64,000 bases of DNA from Azospirillum brasilense (GTDB lineage Bacteria > Pseudomonadota > Alphaproteobacteria > Azospirillales > Azospirillaceae), in NCBI RefSeq assembly GCF_008365405.1, contig NZ_QOKV01000004.1, positions 248,001-312,000 of the forward strand, read 5' to 3'. This document shows, one piece after another, positions 1 to 9,334 of this stretch. Positions within the stretch are counted from its first letter, which is position 1; each line of letters begins with the position of its first letter. A program made the position numbers and the translations under genes. The notes under the pieces are model-generated. The model worked only from the letters and a program-made list of their open reading frames with translations, was not told where the DNA came from and searched no databases.

Positions 1-55
1 CCGCCTGCTGGCCGAGGCCATCCACGATCTGGTGGGCGAGGGACGTCTGGCCTGA
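1..55 (+). CDS. C-terminal tail of an unidentified protein (partial)
   Basis: The window opens inside a reading frame whose last 17 codons read RLLAEAIHDLVGEGRLA before a TGA. Only this tail is visible, so neither family nor function can be assigned. It runs in the same direction as the SH3 protein gene that follows about 130 bp later. Codon use is GC-rich like its neighbours, which supports a real gene end, but the piece is very short. Confidence 0.45.
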   Translation, partial: RLLAEAIHDLVGEGRLA

Positions 56-184
56 CGCCCAGCCTGACGCTTGGCCTGACGCTTGGCCCCGCTTCGTGAC
101 ATCCGCCATGCCGGACGCGCGCCGGGTTGCCCCGGTGGGCCGGACCGATGCAGAATGGCCCCTCCTCCATGGGGGCAAACCGCC

Positions 185-1144
185 GTGCGCACGCGTTCCA
201 CCACCGCCTTCCGCGCCCTGGCGCTGCGGCTGATCCTGGCCACGGCGACGATGTGGTTCGCCCCGGACACCGCCTTGGCGCAAAGCCCCGTCGCCATCGG
301 CGCGCCGCTGACCGGCGAGGTGGTGCTGAACCGCGACATCGAGGTGCGCATCGGCCCCAACGCCGACGCCCGGATCATCCAGACCCTGCCGCGCGGCAAG
401 GCGCTGAACGCGCTGGGCACGCCGCGCGGCACCAGCTGGACGGAGGTCGCCATCGGCGGCCAGCCCATCGGCTATGTGCCCTCCGACTCGCTGGACCCGG
501 CGCTGATGGTGTCGCGCTCGATCACCGCCGCCATGGGGGCCACCGCCGCCGGCGCCAACGCCGGCGGATCGCCCCCCTCGACCGGCAAGCCGCCGGTCAT
601 CCACCGCAGCGCCGCCGTGGTGCCGCGCAGCGCCTGGGAGATCGCCGCCCAGGTGCCGGCCCAGGGCTATGTCGTCGCGGCGGATGCCATCAAGGCGACG
701 GAGATCCTCGACAACAAGAAGCGGCGCAGCTTCACCCTGCGCAAGGGCGACGTGGTCAGCCTGATCGACTCCGCGAACGGGCGGGTGACGCTGGGCATGC
801 CCGGCCGGACTCGCGCGGTCGCCACGGCGGAGGGGCTGATCGGGGTGGTCGCCCCCTACCCGCTGCCCGGCATGCCGCCGATCGAGCCGGGGGCGCTGTT
901 CGCCGCGCGGCTCGGCGAATATGTCAGCCACGCCGAGGGGCTGCGCGCCTGGCAGGAGTTCACCTACGGCCCAGGGACGGCCTACCGCGACCTGCCGCCG
1001 ATGGTCTGGCCGGTCTTCCGCGGCGCCCGCACCACCTACCAGATGGGCGTCGGTCCCTTCACCCGGACCCAGGTGGACAATGTCTGCGGCGCGCTGGCCC
1101 AGCGCTCCATGGACTGCTGGGTGATCGAGCTGGAAACCTTCTGA
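185..1144 (+). CDS. Exported SH3 (SH3b) domain protein
   Basis: This is a predicted secreted or periplasmic protein of about 319 residues. From the GTG at 185 the N-terminus is a classical signal peptide: Arg-rich start, hydrophobic core (ALRLILATATMWFA) and a likely cleavage after ALA. A GGGGG run about 9 bases upstream can serve as ribosome binding site. In-frame ATGs at 155 and 83 would only lengthen the leader. Just after the leader is a bacterial SH3 (SH3_3) domain, with VRIGPNADA and a WTEV..GYV pattern as in cell-wall or peptide-binding modules. The C-terminal 150 residues (WQEFTYGPGTAYR, MDCWVIELE) match nothing I recognise. A good terminator follows. A role in envelope maintenance is a guess. 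Confidence 0.8.
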   Translation: MRTRSTTAFRALALRLILATATMWFAPDTALAQSPVAIGAPLTGEVVLNRDIEVRIGPNADARIIQTLPRGKALNALGTPRGTSWTEVAIGGQPIGYVPSDSLDPALMVSRSITAAMGATAAGANAGGSPPSTGKPPVIHRSAAVVPRSAWEIAAQVPAQGYVVAADAIKATEILDNKKRRSFTLRKGDVVSLIDSANGRVTLGMPGRTRAVATAEGLIGVVAPYPLPGMPPIEPGALFAARLGEYVSHAEGLRAWQEFTYGPGTAYRDLPPMVWPVFRGARTTYQMGVGPFTRTQVDNVCGALAQRSMDCWVIELETF

Positions 1145-1182
1145 TCCCCACGCCGCTTTCCACCAAGCGGAACAGTCCCTGC

Positions 1183-1208
1183 GCTCAATGCAAATTATTG
1201 AGCTTTTT
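1183..1208 (+). terminator. Rho-independent terminator after the SH3 gene
   Basis: A perfect 7-bp stem, GCTCAAT / ATTGAGC (1183-1189 and 1197-1203), with a 7-base loop is followed directly by TTTTT. It lies 40 bp after the SH3 gene stop and before the next start at 1302. This is one of the few textbook terminators in the window. Confidence 0.75.
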
Positions 1209-1301
1209 CGTCGAAAATGCATCGATCGTGGCGGTAGGCGGGCGCGGGCACGCCGTGTTAATCTTTCTTACCCCCTGCCCGCTCCGCCCCAGGCTTTGCC
1301 C

Positions 1302-2888
1302 ATGACCGACTCCGACGACGAGTTCCTCTTTCTGGACGACCAGGACGGCGACGGCAACGGCGAAACCGGGTCGCCGGCCACCGGGAACCGGTGGAAGATG
1401 ATGATCGTGGACGACGAGCCGGAGGTGCACTCCATCACCAAGCTCGTCCTGGCCGATTTCGCCTACAAGGGCCGCTCCGCCCAGTTCATCTCCGCCTATT
1501 CCGCCGCGGAGGCGCGGACGATCCTGGAGCGGGAGGAGGACATCGCCATCATCCTGCTGGACGTGGTGATGGAAACCGACGACGCCGGGCTGCAGCTCGT
1601 CCACCACATCCGGGAGGAGCTGAAGAACCGCCACGTCCGCATCATCCTGCGCACCGGCCAGCCCGGCCAGGCGCCGGAGCGCGCGGTGATCCTCGACTAC
1701 GACATCAACGACTACAAGGCCAAGACGCAGCTCACCGCCCAGCAGCTGTTCACCACCACGGTCGCCGCCCTGCGGTCCTACGAGGACATCATGGCGATCG
1801 AGATGAATCGGCGCGGGCTGGAGAAGATCATCGAGGCGTCGTCGTCGCTGTTCCAGGCCCGCTCGATGAAGCTGTTCGCCGCCGGCGTGCTGACGCAGCT
1901 GTCAGGCATCCTCGGCGTCGGGCCGGACGCCATCCTGTGCGTGCAGCGCGGTCCGGTCATCAGCGGCGCGGCGGACGGGCTGTATGTCCTGGCCGGGTCC
2001 GGCCGGTTCGAGACGCTGATCGACGAGCCGGCGGCCAACCATGTGGAGCCCGCCGTGCTGGCGGAGGTGAAGCGCTGCCTGGAGTCGCACTGCAACCGCT
2101 ACGCCGCCGATCATTGCACGCTCTACATCCGCACGCCGAACGACCGCGAGAACGTGGTCTATCTGAGTTCCGACCGGCCGCTGTCGGACCTCGACCGCAA
2201 CCTGATCGAGGTGTTCTGCCGCAAGATCTCGGTCGGTTTCGACAATCTGCACCTCTACGAGCAGCTGCGGCGCAGCCAGGAGCACACGGTCATCGCCATG
2301 GCCGACCTGGCGGAACGCGCCGGTCATCCGAGCGCGGAGGCCGAAGCCGGCCCGCGCATCGCCATGGTGACCGACCGCATCGCCCGCCGGCTGGCCGAAG
2401 AGGGACGCCATCCCGCCATCCTCGATACGGTGTTCCTGGAGTCGGTCGGTCTGGCCGCCATCCTCCACGACGTCGGCAACGCCACGCTGGACCCCGCCAT
2501 CCTCGGCAAGACCGGGCCGCTGACCCCGGAGGAACGGGCCGTCATGCAGGCCCACACCACCACGGGCTGGGACCTGCTGGACCGCGCCAGTCGGCGCTCC
2601 GACGGACGGACGCACCTGCATCTGGGGGCGGAGATCGCCCGGTCGCATCATGAGAATTGGGACGGAACCGGCTATCCCGACCGCCTGCAGGGCGACGCCA
2701 TCCCTCTGAGCGCCCGCATCGTCGCGGTGGCCGACAGCTTCGACGCCATGACCCGCGACCGCCCCTACCGCAAGGCGCTGGGCCATGACGTGGCGGTGGC
2801 GGAGATCCGGCGCCTGTCCGGCAGCCGGTTCGATCCGGTGGTGGTCGACGCCTTCCTGGCGGTGTCCGGCAACCTGCGCCGGGAATGA
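1302..2888 (+). CDS. Response regulator with DUF3369 and HD-GYP-like domain (putative c-di-GMP phosphodiesterase)
   Basis: A 528-residue regulator. An N-terminal receiver carries the acidic pair D37/D38, phospho-acceptor D87 (ILLDVVM) and K139. A central DUF3369 domain lies at about 155-320, and a C-terminal HD-GYP domain at about 330-520. HD-GYP proteins hydrolyse cyclic-di-GMP at a di-iron centre. Here the HD dyad is present (H389 D390) and HHENWDGTGYP at 449-459 is near canonical, but the usual Lys of HDIGK is Asn (HDVGN). The ATG at 1302 is chosen because residues upstream look non-coding and the family starts with such an acidic leader. It probably responds to an unlinked kinase; whether it is still an active phosphodiesterase is open. 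Confidence 0.88.
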   Translation: MTDSDDEFLFLDDQDGDGNGETGSPATGNRWKMMIVDDEPEVHSITKLVLADFAYKGRSAQFISAYSAAEARTILEREEDIAIILLDVVMETDDAGLQLVHHIREELKNRHVRIILRTGQPGQAPERAVILDYDINDYKAKTQLTAQQLFTTTVAALRSYEDIMAIEMNRRGLEKIIEASSSLFQARSMKLFAAGVLTQLSGILGVGPDAILCVQRGPVISGAADGLYVLAGSGRFETLIDEPAANHVEPAVLAEVKRCLESHCNRYAADHCTLYIRTPNDRENVVYLSSDRPLSDLDRNLIEVFCRKISVGFDNLHLYEQLRRSQEHTVIAMADLAERAGHPSAEAEAGPRIAMVTDRIARRLAEEGRHPAILDTVFLESVGLAAILHDVGNATLDPAILGKTGPLTPEERAVMQAHTTTGWDLLDRASRRSDGRTHLHLGAEIARSHHENWDGTGYPDRLQGDAIPLSARIVAVADSFDAMTRDRPYRKALGHDVAVAEIRRLSGSRFDPVVVDAFLAVSGNLRRE

Positions 2889-2919
2889 CTCCGGCGCTCG
2901 CCGGAAAGCGCAGAGGCGG

Positions 2920-3489
2920 TCAGGCGGCGCCGCTCATCAGCGCGTCCACCATGTCCTTCAGCGGACCGATCTGCACCGGCTTGTGCAGCAGCCGGCAGCC
3001 CAGGGCTTCGGCTTCGGCCTGACGCTCCGGCATCGTGTCGCCAGTCAGGATCAGGGCGGGCACTGGAGCGCCGACATGGGCGCGCACCATCTCCACCGCC
3101 TGGGCGCCCGTGCCCCCCGCCGGCAGGAAATGGTCGGCCAGGACCAGCCCCGGACGGCCGGGCGCCTGCGGCAGCCGCTGCGCCAGTTCGTTCAGCGACA
3201 GGGCGGTCAACACGTCGTATCCCCAGGCTTCGAGAAGCAGCGCCAGCCCTTCAACGATCGACCGGTCGTCGTCCACCACAATGACCAGCCGGCTGGCCTC
3301 GGCCGGCGCTCCTCCATCGTCATCCTCGCGGCGGAACGCGCCGCCGCCGTCCACCGGACCATTGCCGACATCCCCGGTCATGGCGAGGACGGAGGCGGTT
3401 TTGGCGTGGTCGTTCGTTAAGCTCACCATCGGATTCTTCACCAGGGCTGAGGGCGGCGGCGCCAGGGCACCCCGCACCGTTTCCAACAT
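2920..3489 (-). CDS. Single-domain response regulator (receiver)
   Basis: A 189-residue protein with a poorly conserved N-terminal 65 residues followed by a receiver domain. Phosphorylation-site residues are all visible: VVDDD at 71-75, acceptor D119 in LVLADHFLP, T149 in LTG and K170 in HKPV. The ADxxLPxxxTG style resembles receivers at the C-terminus of hybrid kinases, so it may be a phosphorelay intermediate. It converges with the HD-GYP regulator, with stops 31 bp apart, and both could belong to one signalling set. The true start could be Met21 (3429), which would remove part of the low-complexity leader. Confidence 0.82.
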   Translation of the reverse strand: MLETVRGALAPPPSALVKNPMVSLTNDHAKTASVLAMTGDVGNGPVDGGGAFRREDDDGGAPAEASRLVIVVDDDRSIVEGLALLLEAWGYDVLTALSLNELAQRLPQAPGRPGLVLADHFLPAGGTGAQAVEMVRAHVGAPVPALILTGDTMPERQAEAEALGCRLLHKPVQIGPLKDMVDALMSGAA

Positions 3490-3953
3490 GACCGCTTCAA
3501 AAAAGAATGAAAAATATTAAAAAAATCGAAATATCAGCATGACGAATTTTTGGAATGTCTGCCATGTATCGCGGAAAGAAAACATTCCATTCCTGAAATT
3601 TATAGGCAGCGATGCACAGCATCGAGACAATACGAATGCATGATTTGCAAACTTATGTTCATTCGCTTTATCTGATGAACCAACTCTGTTCAACTCTGAA
3701 AAAGCGCATATGAGGCACGCCCGGGTGCCACGCCGAAACGTGTTCCAAACAACGGAACGCAGCATGTTCTGCGAATCCAGACGTGTCGCCTCCGGAACAA
3801 TCCTTTGAACTGTCCGGATTGGAAGCCGTTCCATCCGGACATGGAAAAACAATGGGCCCCCGCCCTGCGACGGAGGCCCGAACTTTGTCCTACGAGATTG
3901 AATCCTTTTCCGGATCCGCAGCCTTTGGATGCGTTGGTTTAGGTGCGCAAACG
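3490..3953. other. AT-rich gene-free stretch with several hairpins
   Basis: These 464 bp contain no convincing reading frame and are clearly AT-richer than the surroundings, especially 3500-3720. Inverted repeats include GTTCC-N7-GGAAC (3742-3758) and a 12-bp stem with one bulge at 3812-3824 / 3829-3840 around a 4-base loop (GCCG). A direct repeat GCGCAAAC sits just before the pheT stop. It could hold the pheT transcript end, a small RNA, or the scar of an old insertion. Confidence 0.6.
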
Positions 3954-6350
3954 TCAGCTGCGCAAACTGCCGCCCGTGGCCTTGGCGACCGCGGCGACGA
4001 TCTTCTGGCCGATGGCCTCGATCTCCGGCTCGGTCAGGGTGCGTTCGGTCGGCTGAAGCGTGACGGAGAGGGCGACGGACTTCTTGCCCTCCTCGACGTT
4101 CGTGCCCTGATAGACGTCGAAGACGGTCACGTCCTTGACCAGCGCCTTGTCGGCGCCCTTGGCGGCGCGGATCAGCTTGTCGGCCTCCACGTCCTTGCCG
4201 ACGACGAAGGCGAAGTCGCGCTCCAGCGGCTGGAAGGGCGAGAGCTGGACCAGCGGACGCCCCGTGCCGCCCTTCTTCTTGGGCAGCGGGATGGCGTCCA
4301 GGAACACCTCGAAGCCGACCACCGGCCCCTTGACGCCCAGCGTGTCCAGCACGGTCGGGTGGATCTCGCCGAAGCGGGCCATCACCGTCGGGCCGAGGCG
4401 CAGCACGCCGGAGCGGCCGGGATGGTACCAGCCCGGCGCGTCGGTGGTGACCTGCAGGTTGGTCACCGGCGCGCCGGCGGCCTCCAGCACGGCCATCGCG
4501 TCGGCCTTGGCGTCGTAGGCATCGACGCCGCGGGCCTTCTCCGCCCAGTGGCGCGGCACCGCGTTGCCGGCGCGGATGCCGGCGGCCACGAGGTCCTGCC
4601 CGTCCGGCGACGGCTTGCGGAAGGCCGGGCCGACCTCGAACAGGCCGACGTCGGCGTGGCCGCGGTCGGCGTTGCGCCCGGCGGCCTGGATCAGGTTGCC
4701 GAGGATCGACGGGCGCATCACGTCCAGGTCGGCGCTGATCGGGTTGACCAGCGTCAGCCCCTCGCCAACCCCGCCGAACAGCGCGGCCACCGGACTGGCC
4801 ATGAAGGACCAGGTGACCGCCTCCGACAGGCCGCGGACGGCCAGCGTGCGCTTGGCCAGCCCGACGCGGCGCTGTTTGGTGGTCAGGGCCGGACGGGTCA
4901 GCACGCTGTCGCGCGGCAGCGGGGTCGCCGGGATGGCGTCGAAGCCATGGATGCGCAGCACCTCCTCCACCAGATCGGCCTCGCCGTGGATGTCGGCGCG
5001 CCAGGAGGGGGGAACGACGCGCAGGGTGCCGTCCACATCCTCGCCGACGATCTCGCAGCCGAGGTCGATGAGGATGCGGGTCTGCTCGTCGCGCGGCACG
5101 TCGACGCCGCCCAGGGCGGCGACGCGGCCCGGACGCAGCGTCAGGGTGCGGCGCCATTGCGGCTCCTCACCGGCGATCACCAGGTCGGAGGCCTCGCCGC
5201 CGCAGATCTCCAGGATCAGGCGGGTGGCCCGCTCCATCCCCGACACGACGGCCGCCGGATCGACGCCGCGCTCCAGCCGGTAGCGGGCGTCCGACTCGAT
5301 GCCCAGCTTGCGGCCCGTCTGCGCCGTGCGCACGGTGTCGAAGATCGCCGCCTCCAGGAAGACGTTGACCGTCGTCTCGGTGCAGCCCGACGCCTCGCCG
5401 CCGATGATGCCGCCCAGCGCCTCGGCCCGCTCATGATCGGCGATGACCGTCATGCTCGGGTCGAGCGGGTATTCCTTGCCGTTCAGCGCCGGCAGCGTCT
5501 CGCCCTCGCGGGCCAGACGGACGACGATGCCGCCCTTGACCTTGTCGGCGTCGAAGGCGTGCAGCGGGCGCGACAGGTCGAAGGTGATGAAGTTGGTGAT
5601 GTCCACCAGCGCCGAGATCGGGCGCAGGCCGATGGCCACCAGCTTGTCATGCAGCCACTTCGGCGACGGGCCGTTCTTCACGCCGCGGAAGTAGCGGCCG
5701 ACATACATCGGGCAGGCGTCCGGCGCTTCGATGGTCACGCCGAACGGGCTGGCGAAGGCGCCCTTGACCGGCTCGGCAGCCAGCGGCTTCAGCCGGCCCA
5801 GACCGGCGGCGGCGAGGTCGCGGGCGATGCCGCGCACCCCGGCGCAGTCGGCGCGGTCCGGCGTCAGGCTGATGTCGATGACCGGGTCGCCCAGACCGGC
5901 ATAGTCGGCGTAGGCGACGCCGACCGGCGCGTCCTCGGGCAGTTCGATGATGCCGTTGTGCTCCTCCGACAGCTTCAGCTCGCGCTCGGAACACATCATG
6001 CCGTTCGACTCGACGCCGCGGATGACGCCCTTCTTCAGCGTGATGTCGGAGCCGGGGATGTAGGCTCCCTCCGGCGCGAAGACGCCCTTCAGGCCGGCGC
6101 GCGCGTTGGGCGCGCCGCAGACGACCTGGAGCTTCTCGGTGCCGGTGTCGACGACCAGGACGCGCAGCTTGTCGGCGTCCGGGTGCTTCTCGGCGGAGAC
6201 GACGTGGGCGACGCGGAAGGGCTTCAGCTCCTTGGAGCGGTCCTCCACCCCTTCGACCTCCAGGCCGAGGGCGGTCAGCGTCTCCACGATCTGGTCGAGC
6301 GTGGCGTCGGTCTCCAGATGGTCCTTCAGCCAGGACAGCGTGAACTTCAT
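3954..6350 (-). CDS. pheT: Phenylalanine--tRNA ligase beta subunit
   Basis: A 798-residue protein of full family length. It forms the alpha2-beta2 PheRS that charges tRNA-Phe in the cytoplasm. The N-terminus (MKFTLSWLKDHLETDA) is diagnostic. It is followed by the EMAP/OB-type tRNA-binding domain with VVCGAPNARAGLKGVFAPEGA, the B3/B4 editing domain (PSPKWLHDKL, PISALVDITNF), B5 (LRIHGFDAIPATPLP), the catalytic-like core, and the C-terminal ferredoxin-fold anticodon-binding domain (SPFQPLERDFAFVV to the end). It starts 13 bp after the pheS stop, so the two are co-transcribed and probably co-translated. Nothing odd is seen. Confidence 0.98.
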   Translation of the reverse strand: MKFTLSWLKDHLETDATLDQIVETLTALGLEVEGVEDRSKELKPFRVAHVVSAEKHPDADKLRVLVVDTGTEKLQVVCGAPNARAGLKGVFAPEGAYIPGSDITLKKGVIRGVESNGMMCSERELKLSEEHNGIIELPEDAPVGVAYADYAGLGDPVIDISLTPDRADCAGVRGIARDLAAAGLGRLKPLAAEPVKGAFASPFGVTIEAPDACPMYVGRYFRGVKNGPSPKWLHDKLVAIGLRPISALVDITNFITFDLSRPLHAFDADKVKGGIVVRLAREGETLPALNGKEYPLDPSMTVIADHERAEALGGIIGGEASGCTETTVNVFLEAAIFDTVRTAQTGRKLGIESDARYRLERGVDPAAVVSGMERATRLILEICGGEASDLVIAGEEPQWRRTLTLRPGRVAALGGVDVPRDEQTRILIDLGCEIVGEDVDGTLRVVPPSWRADIHGEADLVEEVLRIHGFDAIPATPLPRDSVLTRPALTTKQRRVGLAKRTLAVRGLSEAVTWSFMASPVAALFGGVGEGLTLVNPISADLDVMRPSILGNLIQAAGRNADRGHADVGLFEVGPAFRKPSPDGQDLVAAGIRAGNAVPRHWAEKARGVDAYDAKADAMAVLEAAGAPVTNLQVTTDAPGWYHPGRSGVLRLGPTVMARFGEIHPTVLDTLGVKGPVVGFEVFLDAIPLPKKKGGTGRPLVQLSPFQPLERDFAFVVGKDVEADKLIRAAKGADKALVKDVTVFDVYQGTNVEEGKKSVALSVTLQPTERTLTEPEIEAIGQKIVAAVAKATGGSLRS

Positions 6351-6363
6351 GGGTCCGGCTCCT

Positions 6364-7431
6364 TTAGCGCGTCAGGCCCTGGGCCATGCTGGGAACGTCG
6401 AGCGGCACGAAGCCGTAATGCTTCAGCCAGCGGAGGTCGGCTTCGAAGAAGGTGCGCAGGTCGGGGATGCCGTATTTCAGCATCGCCACGCGCTCGATCC
6501 CCATGCCGAAGGCGAAGCCCTGGTACTTGGTGCTGTCGATGCCGCAGGCTTCCAGCACGTTGGGGTGCACCATGCCGCAGCCCAGGATCTCCAGCCAGTC
6601 GCCGTAATTGCCGAGCTTCAGCTCGCCGCCCTTGCGGGAGCAGCCGATGTCCACCTCCGCCGACGGCTCGGTGAAGGGGAAGAAGCTGGGGCGGAAGCGC
6701 AGCGGCAGGTCGTCCACGTCGAAGAAGGCGCGGCAGAACTCGATCAGGCAGCCCTTGAGGTGGCCCATGTGGGTCGCCTCGTCGATGACCAGCCCCTCGA
6801 TCTGGTGGAACATCGGGGTGTGGGTCATGTCGTAGTCGGACCGGTAGGTGCGGCCCGGCGCGATGATGCGGATCGGCGGCTTCTTGTTCAGCATGGTGCG
6901 GACCTGCACCGGGCTGGTGTGGGTCCGCAGCAGCATCTTCTTATCCCCGGCATCCGGCAGATAGAAGGTGTCGTGCATGTCGCGGGCGGGGTGGCCCGGC
7001 GGGAAGTTCAGGGCGGTGAAGTTGTGGAAGTCGTCCTCGACGTCCGGCCCCTCGGCGACGCTGAAGCCCATCTCGGCGAAGATCGCCACCATCTCATCGA
7101 TGGTCTGGCTGATCGGGTGGATGCGCCCCTCGGTCTCCGGACGGACCGGCAGGGTGACGTCGATGCGCTCGGCCTGGAGGCGGGCCTCCAGATGGGCGCG
7201 GGCGAGGTCGGCCTTGCGGCCGTCGATGGCGGCGGCGATCTCGTCCTTCAGCGCGTTGAGCTGCTGGCCGCGCTCGCGCCGTTCGTCGGGCGACAGCCCG
7301 CCCAGCTCCTTCATGAAGCCGGTGATGCGCCCCTTCTTGCCGAGCGCGGTGACCCGCACCTCTTCGAGGGCCGCGAGGTCGCCAGCGGCGTTGACCTGCG
7401 ACAGGAGTTCGTCTTTCAGCGCATCGAGCAT
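6364..7431 (-). CDS. pheS: Phenylalanine--tRNA ligase alpha subunit
   Basis: A 355-residue catalytic alpha subunit of PheRS. The N-terminal coiled coil ([16 protein letters not shown] to about residue 95) binds tRNA. The class II synthetase core follows with [43 protein letters not shown] and the motif-3 stretch [11 protein letters not shown]. It lies between rplT and pheT on the minus strand, the arrangement common in many bacteria. A hairpin with a T tract lies between rplT and pheS (7471-7504) and may reduce or attenuate read-through into pheST. Confidence 0.98.
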   Translation of the reverse strand: MLDALKDELLSQVNAAGDLAALEEVRVTALGKKGRITGFMKELGGLSPDERRERGQQLNALKDEIAAAIDGRKADLARAHLEARLQAERIDVTLPVRPETEGRIHPISQTIDEMVAIFAEMGFSVAEGPDVEDDFHNFTALNFPPGHPARDMHDTFYLPDAGDKKMLLRTHTSPVQVRTMLNKKPPIRIIAPGRTYRSDYDMTHTPMFHQIEGLVIDEATHMGHLKGCLIEFCRAFFDVDDLPLRFRPSFFPFTEPSAEVDIGCSRKGGELKLGNYGDWLEILGCGMVHPNVLEACGIDSTKYQGFAFGMGIERVAMLKYGIPDLRTFFEADLRWLKHYGFVPLDVPSMAQGLTR

Positions 7432-7470
7432 GTCATTTCCCGCGAGCCATAAGGAAGTGCGAGCGTAAAG

Positions 7471-7504
7471 AAAAAGGGAGCCGGCCCAGAGGCACGGCTC
7501 CCTT
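7471..7504 (-). terminator. Hairpin with T tract between rplT and pheS
   Basis: Read on the minus strand, a 9-bp stem AAGGGAGCC / GGCTCCCTT (plus coordinates 7474-7482 and 7496-7504) with a 13-base loop is followed by a short T run. It stands between the ribosomal-protein genes and pheST and can act as a partial terminator or attenuator. Confidence 0.6.
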
Positions 7505-7553
7505 CTTTCGTGTCCGGCGCCGGACCGGGGTTTCCGCTTGCGCGGCGAACCCT

Positions 7554-7925
7554 TTAGGCGGCGGCCTTGGAGGCGAGAGCGGCCTGGGCCTGATCGACGA
7601 TGGCCTTGAAGGCCTCCGGCTCACGGGCGGCCAGATCCGACAGGACCTTGCGGTCGATCTCGATGCCGGCCAGCTTGATGCCGTTGATGAAGCGCGAGTA
7701 GGTCAGGCCGTACTGGCGGACACCGGCGTTGATGCGCTGGATCCACAGGCCGCGGAAATCGCGCTTCTTGTTGCGGCGATCGCGATACGCGTATTGAAGG
7801 GCCTTTTCGACCTTCTCGATCGCGATGCGGAAGTTCTTGGAGTTGCGACCCCGGTAGCCCTTGGCGAGCTTCAGGATCTTGCGATGACGGGCGTGCGTGG
7901 TGACGCCGCGCTTAACACGAGCCAT
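7554..7925 (-). CDS. rplT: 50S ribosomal protein L20
   Basis: A 123-residue protein matching L20 along its whole length: [49 protein letters not shown] and [19 protein letters not shown]20 binds 23S rRNA early in 50S assembly and in many bacteria represses its own operon. It starts 21 bp after the rpmI stop. The alanine-rich tail (ALASKAAA) is normal for alphaproteobacteria. Confidence 0.98.
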   Translation of the reverse strand: MARVKRGVTTHARHRKILKLAKGYRGRNSKNFRIAIEKVEKALQYAYRDRRNKKRDFRGLWIQRINAGVRQYGLTYSRFINGIKLAGIEIDRKVLSDLAAREPEAFKAIVDQAQAALASKAAA

Positions 7926-7946
7926 GGTTCAGATTCCCTTACGATA

Positions 7947-8147
7947 TCAAGCGTTGCGCAGCCAGTTCTTCAGCACGATCCTCTGGTCCGGTTCGGCCAG
8001 GGTCATCATGCCGCGCGCATTGCGCTTCATATTCGGGCTCTTCTGCTCCAGGCAGTGGCGCTTGAAGGCCGCCTGGGCGCGCACCTTACCGGTGGCGGTC
8101 ACCTTGAAACGCTTCTTGGCGCCGCTCTTCGTCTTCAGCTTGGGCAT
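7947..8147 (-). CDS. rpmI: 50S ribosomal protein L35
   Basis: A 66-residue protein beginning [20 protein letters not shown], the L35 signature, and ending in NWLRNA. The ATG at 8147 is fixed by this conserved start; longer reading in the same frame is not conserved. It leads the rpmI-rplT pair. The frequent partner infC is not upstream: the next gene on the strand is an aminopeptidase. Confidence 0.97.
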   Translation of the reverse strand: MPKLKTKSGAKKRFKVTATGKVRAQAAFKRHCLEQKSPNMKRNARGMMTLAEPDQRIVLKNWLRNA

Positions 8148-8313
8148 TTTCGATCCTTGCGTTGGATGGTCCCGACTGGCGGTTGGGCATGCCCTGGGTC
8201 TCGGACCCGGCCTCGCCGCCCGTTGGAGCGCAGGGTTATACGCGCGGCCACGCCGCAACGCAAGGGGAAGCGAATGCGGGAGAGGTATGACGGGTCCGGC
8301 GCGCGCCCCTTCG

Positions 8314-9264
8314 CTACCGGTACTCTTTGAACCGCTCCGTCGCCTGGACCAGGGCGGCGCGGATGCCCGGCTCCATGGCGGAATGGCCGGCGTCGGGCAC
8401 CACGCGGTAATCGGCCTCCGGCCAGGCGCGGCGCAGCTCGTCGGCGCTGGCGATCGGGCACACGATGTCGTAGCGGCCCTGGACGATCGCCCCCGGCAGA
8501 TGCCGGATGCGGTGCACGTCGCGCAGCAGCCTGTCTTCCGGGGTGAAGCGGTTGGAGCGGAAGTAGTGCGCCTCGATGCGGGCGAGGCCCAGCGCGTGGG
8601 TGTCCTCCGCGCTCGTCGCGATCAGCTCCGGCGAGGGCAGCAGCGAGGAGCAGGAGCCCTCGTACAGGCTCCACACCCGCGCCGCCGCCATGCGGGTCGC
8701 CGCATCCGGCGCGTTGAGCCGCCGCCAATAGGCTTCCAGCAGGTCGCCGCGCTCCTCCGGCGGAATGTGGCCGGCGAAGGCCGCCCAGGCCTCCGGGAAA
8801 ATCGTGCGCATGGAGTGGAGGAACCAGTTGATCTCCGTCTTCCGCATCAGGAAGATGCCGCGCAGGATCAGCCCCAGGCAGCGTTCCGGATGGGTCTGCC
8901 CGTAGGCCAGTGCCAGCGTCGATCCCCAGCTTCCGCCGAACAGCAGCCAGCGCTCGATTCCCAGATGGCGGCGCAGCCGTTCGGCGTCCTCCACCAGCAG
9001 CTCGGTCGTGTTGCGCCGGACCTCGCCCAGCGGGGTGGAGCGGCCCGCCCCGCGCTGGTCCATCACGACGATGCGGTAGTGGCCGGGATCGAAGAAACGC
9101 CGGTGCGTCGGCGAGGCGCCCGCCCCCGGCCCCCCATGCAGGAACAGCACCGGCACGCCGCGCGGGTTGCCCGACTGCTCCCAATAGAGCGTGTGGATCT
9201 CGTCCACGGGCAGGAAGCCGGTCTGGTAGGGGTCGATGGGCGGGAAAAGCTCGCTGCGGGGCAT
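8314..9264 (-). CDS. pip: Proline iminopeptidase (alpha/beta hydrolase, S33 family)
   Basis: A 316-residue cytoplasmic aminopeptidase that removes N-terminal proline from peptides. The oxyanion-hole motif HGGPGAG, the nucleophile elbow GGSWGS, the acidic residue in GRYDIVCP and the catalytic His in DAGHS are all present and in order. The N-terminus [31 protein letters not shown] opening and the DQRGAGRS motif are typical of the prolyl aminopeptidase branch rather than other alpha/beta hydrolases. The ATG at 9264 (MPRSELFPP) fits the family; the frame is open further upstream without conservation. It lies upstream of rpmI with a 166-bp gap. Confidence 0.93.
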   Translation of the reverse strand: MPRSELFPPIDPYQTGFLPVDEIHTLYWEQSGNPRGVPVLFLHGGPGAGASPTHRRFFDPGHYRIVVMDQRGAGRSTPLGEVRRNTTELLVEDAERLRRHLGIERWLLFGGSWGSTLALAYGQTHPERCLGLILRGIFLMRKTEINWFLHSMRTIFPEAWAAFAGHIPPEERGDLLEAYWRRLNAPDAATRMAAARVWSLYEGSCSSLLPSPELIATSAEDTHALGLARIEAHYFRSNRFTPEDRLLRDVHRIRHLPGAIVQGRYDIVCPIASADELRRAWPEADYRVVPDAGHSAMEPGIRAALVQATERFKEYR

Positions 9265-9334
9265 GAAGGAGGTCCTGTCAGTCCGGGCCGAATGGAAGCC
9301 AGTGTAGGGCGCCCGTCCGGCGTCCGCCACAGGC

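Noticed and set aside
3783..6674. Very long open frame opposite pheT/pheS on the plus strand
   Set aside because: It is a mirror effect of GC-rich codon use; composition is low-complexity (Arg, Gln, Asp, His rich), no domain appears, and pheT/pheS are certain.
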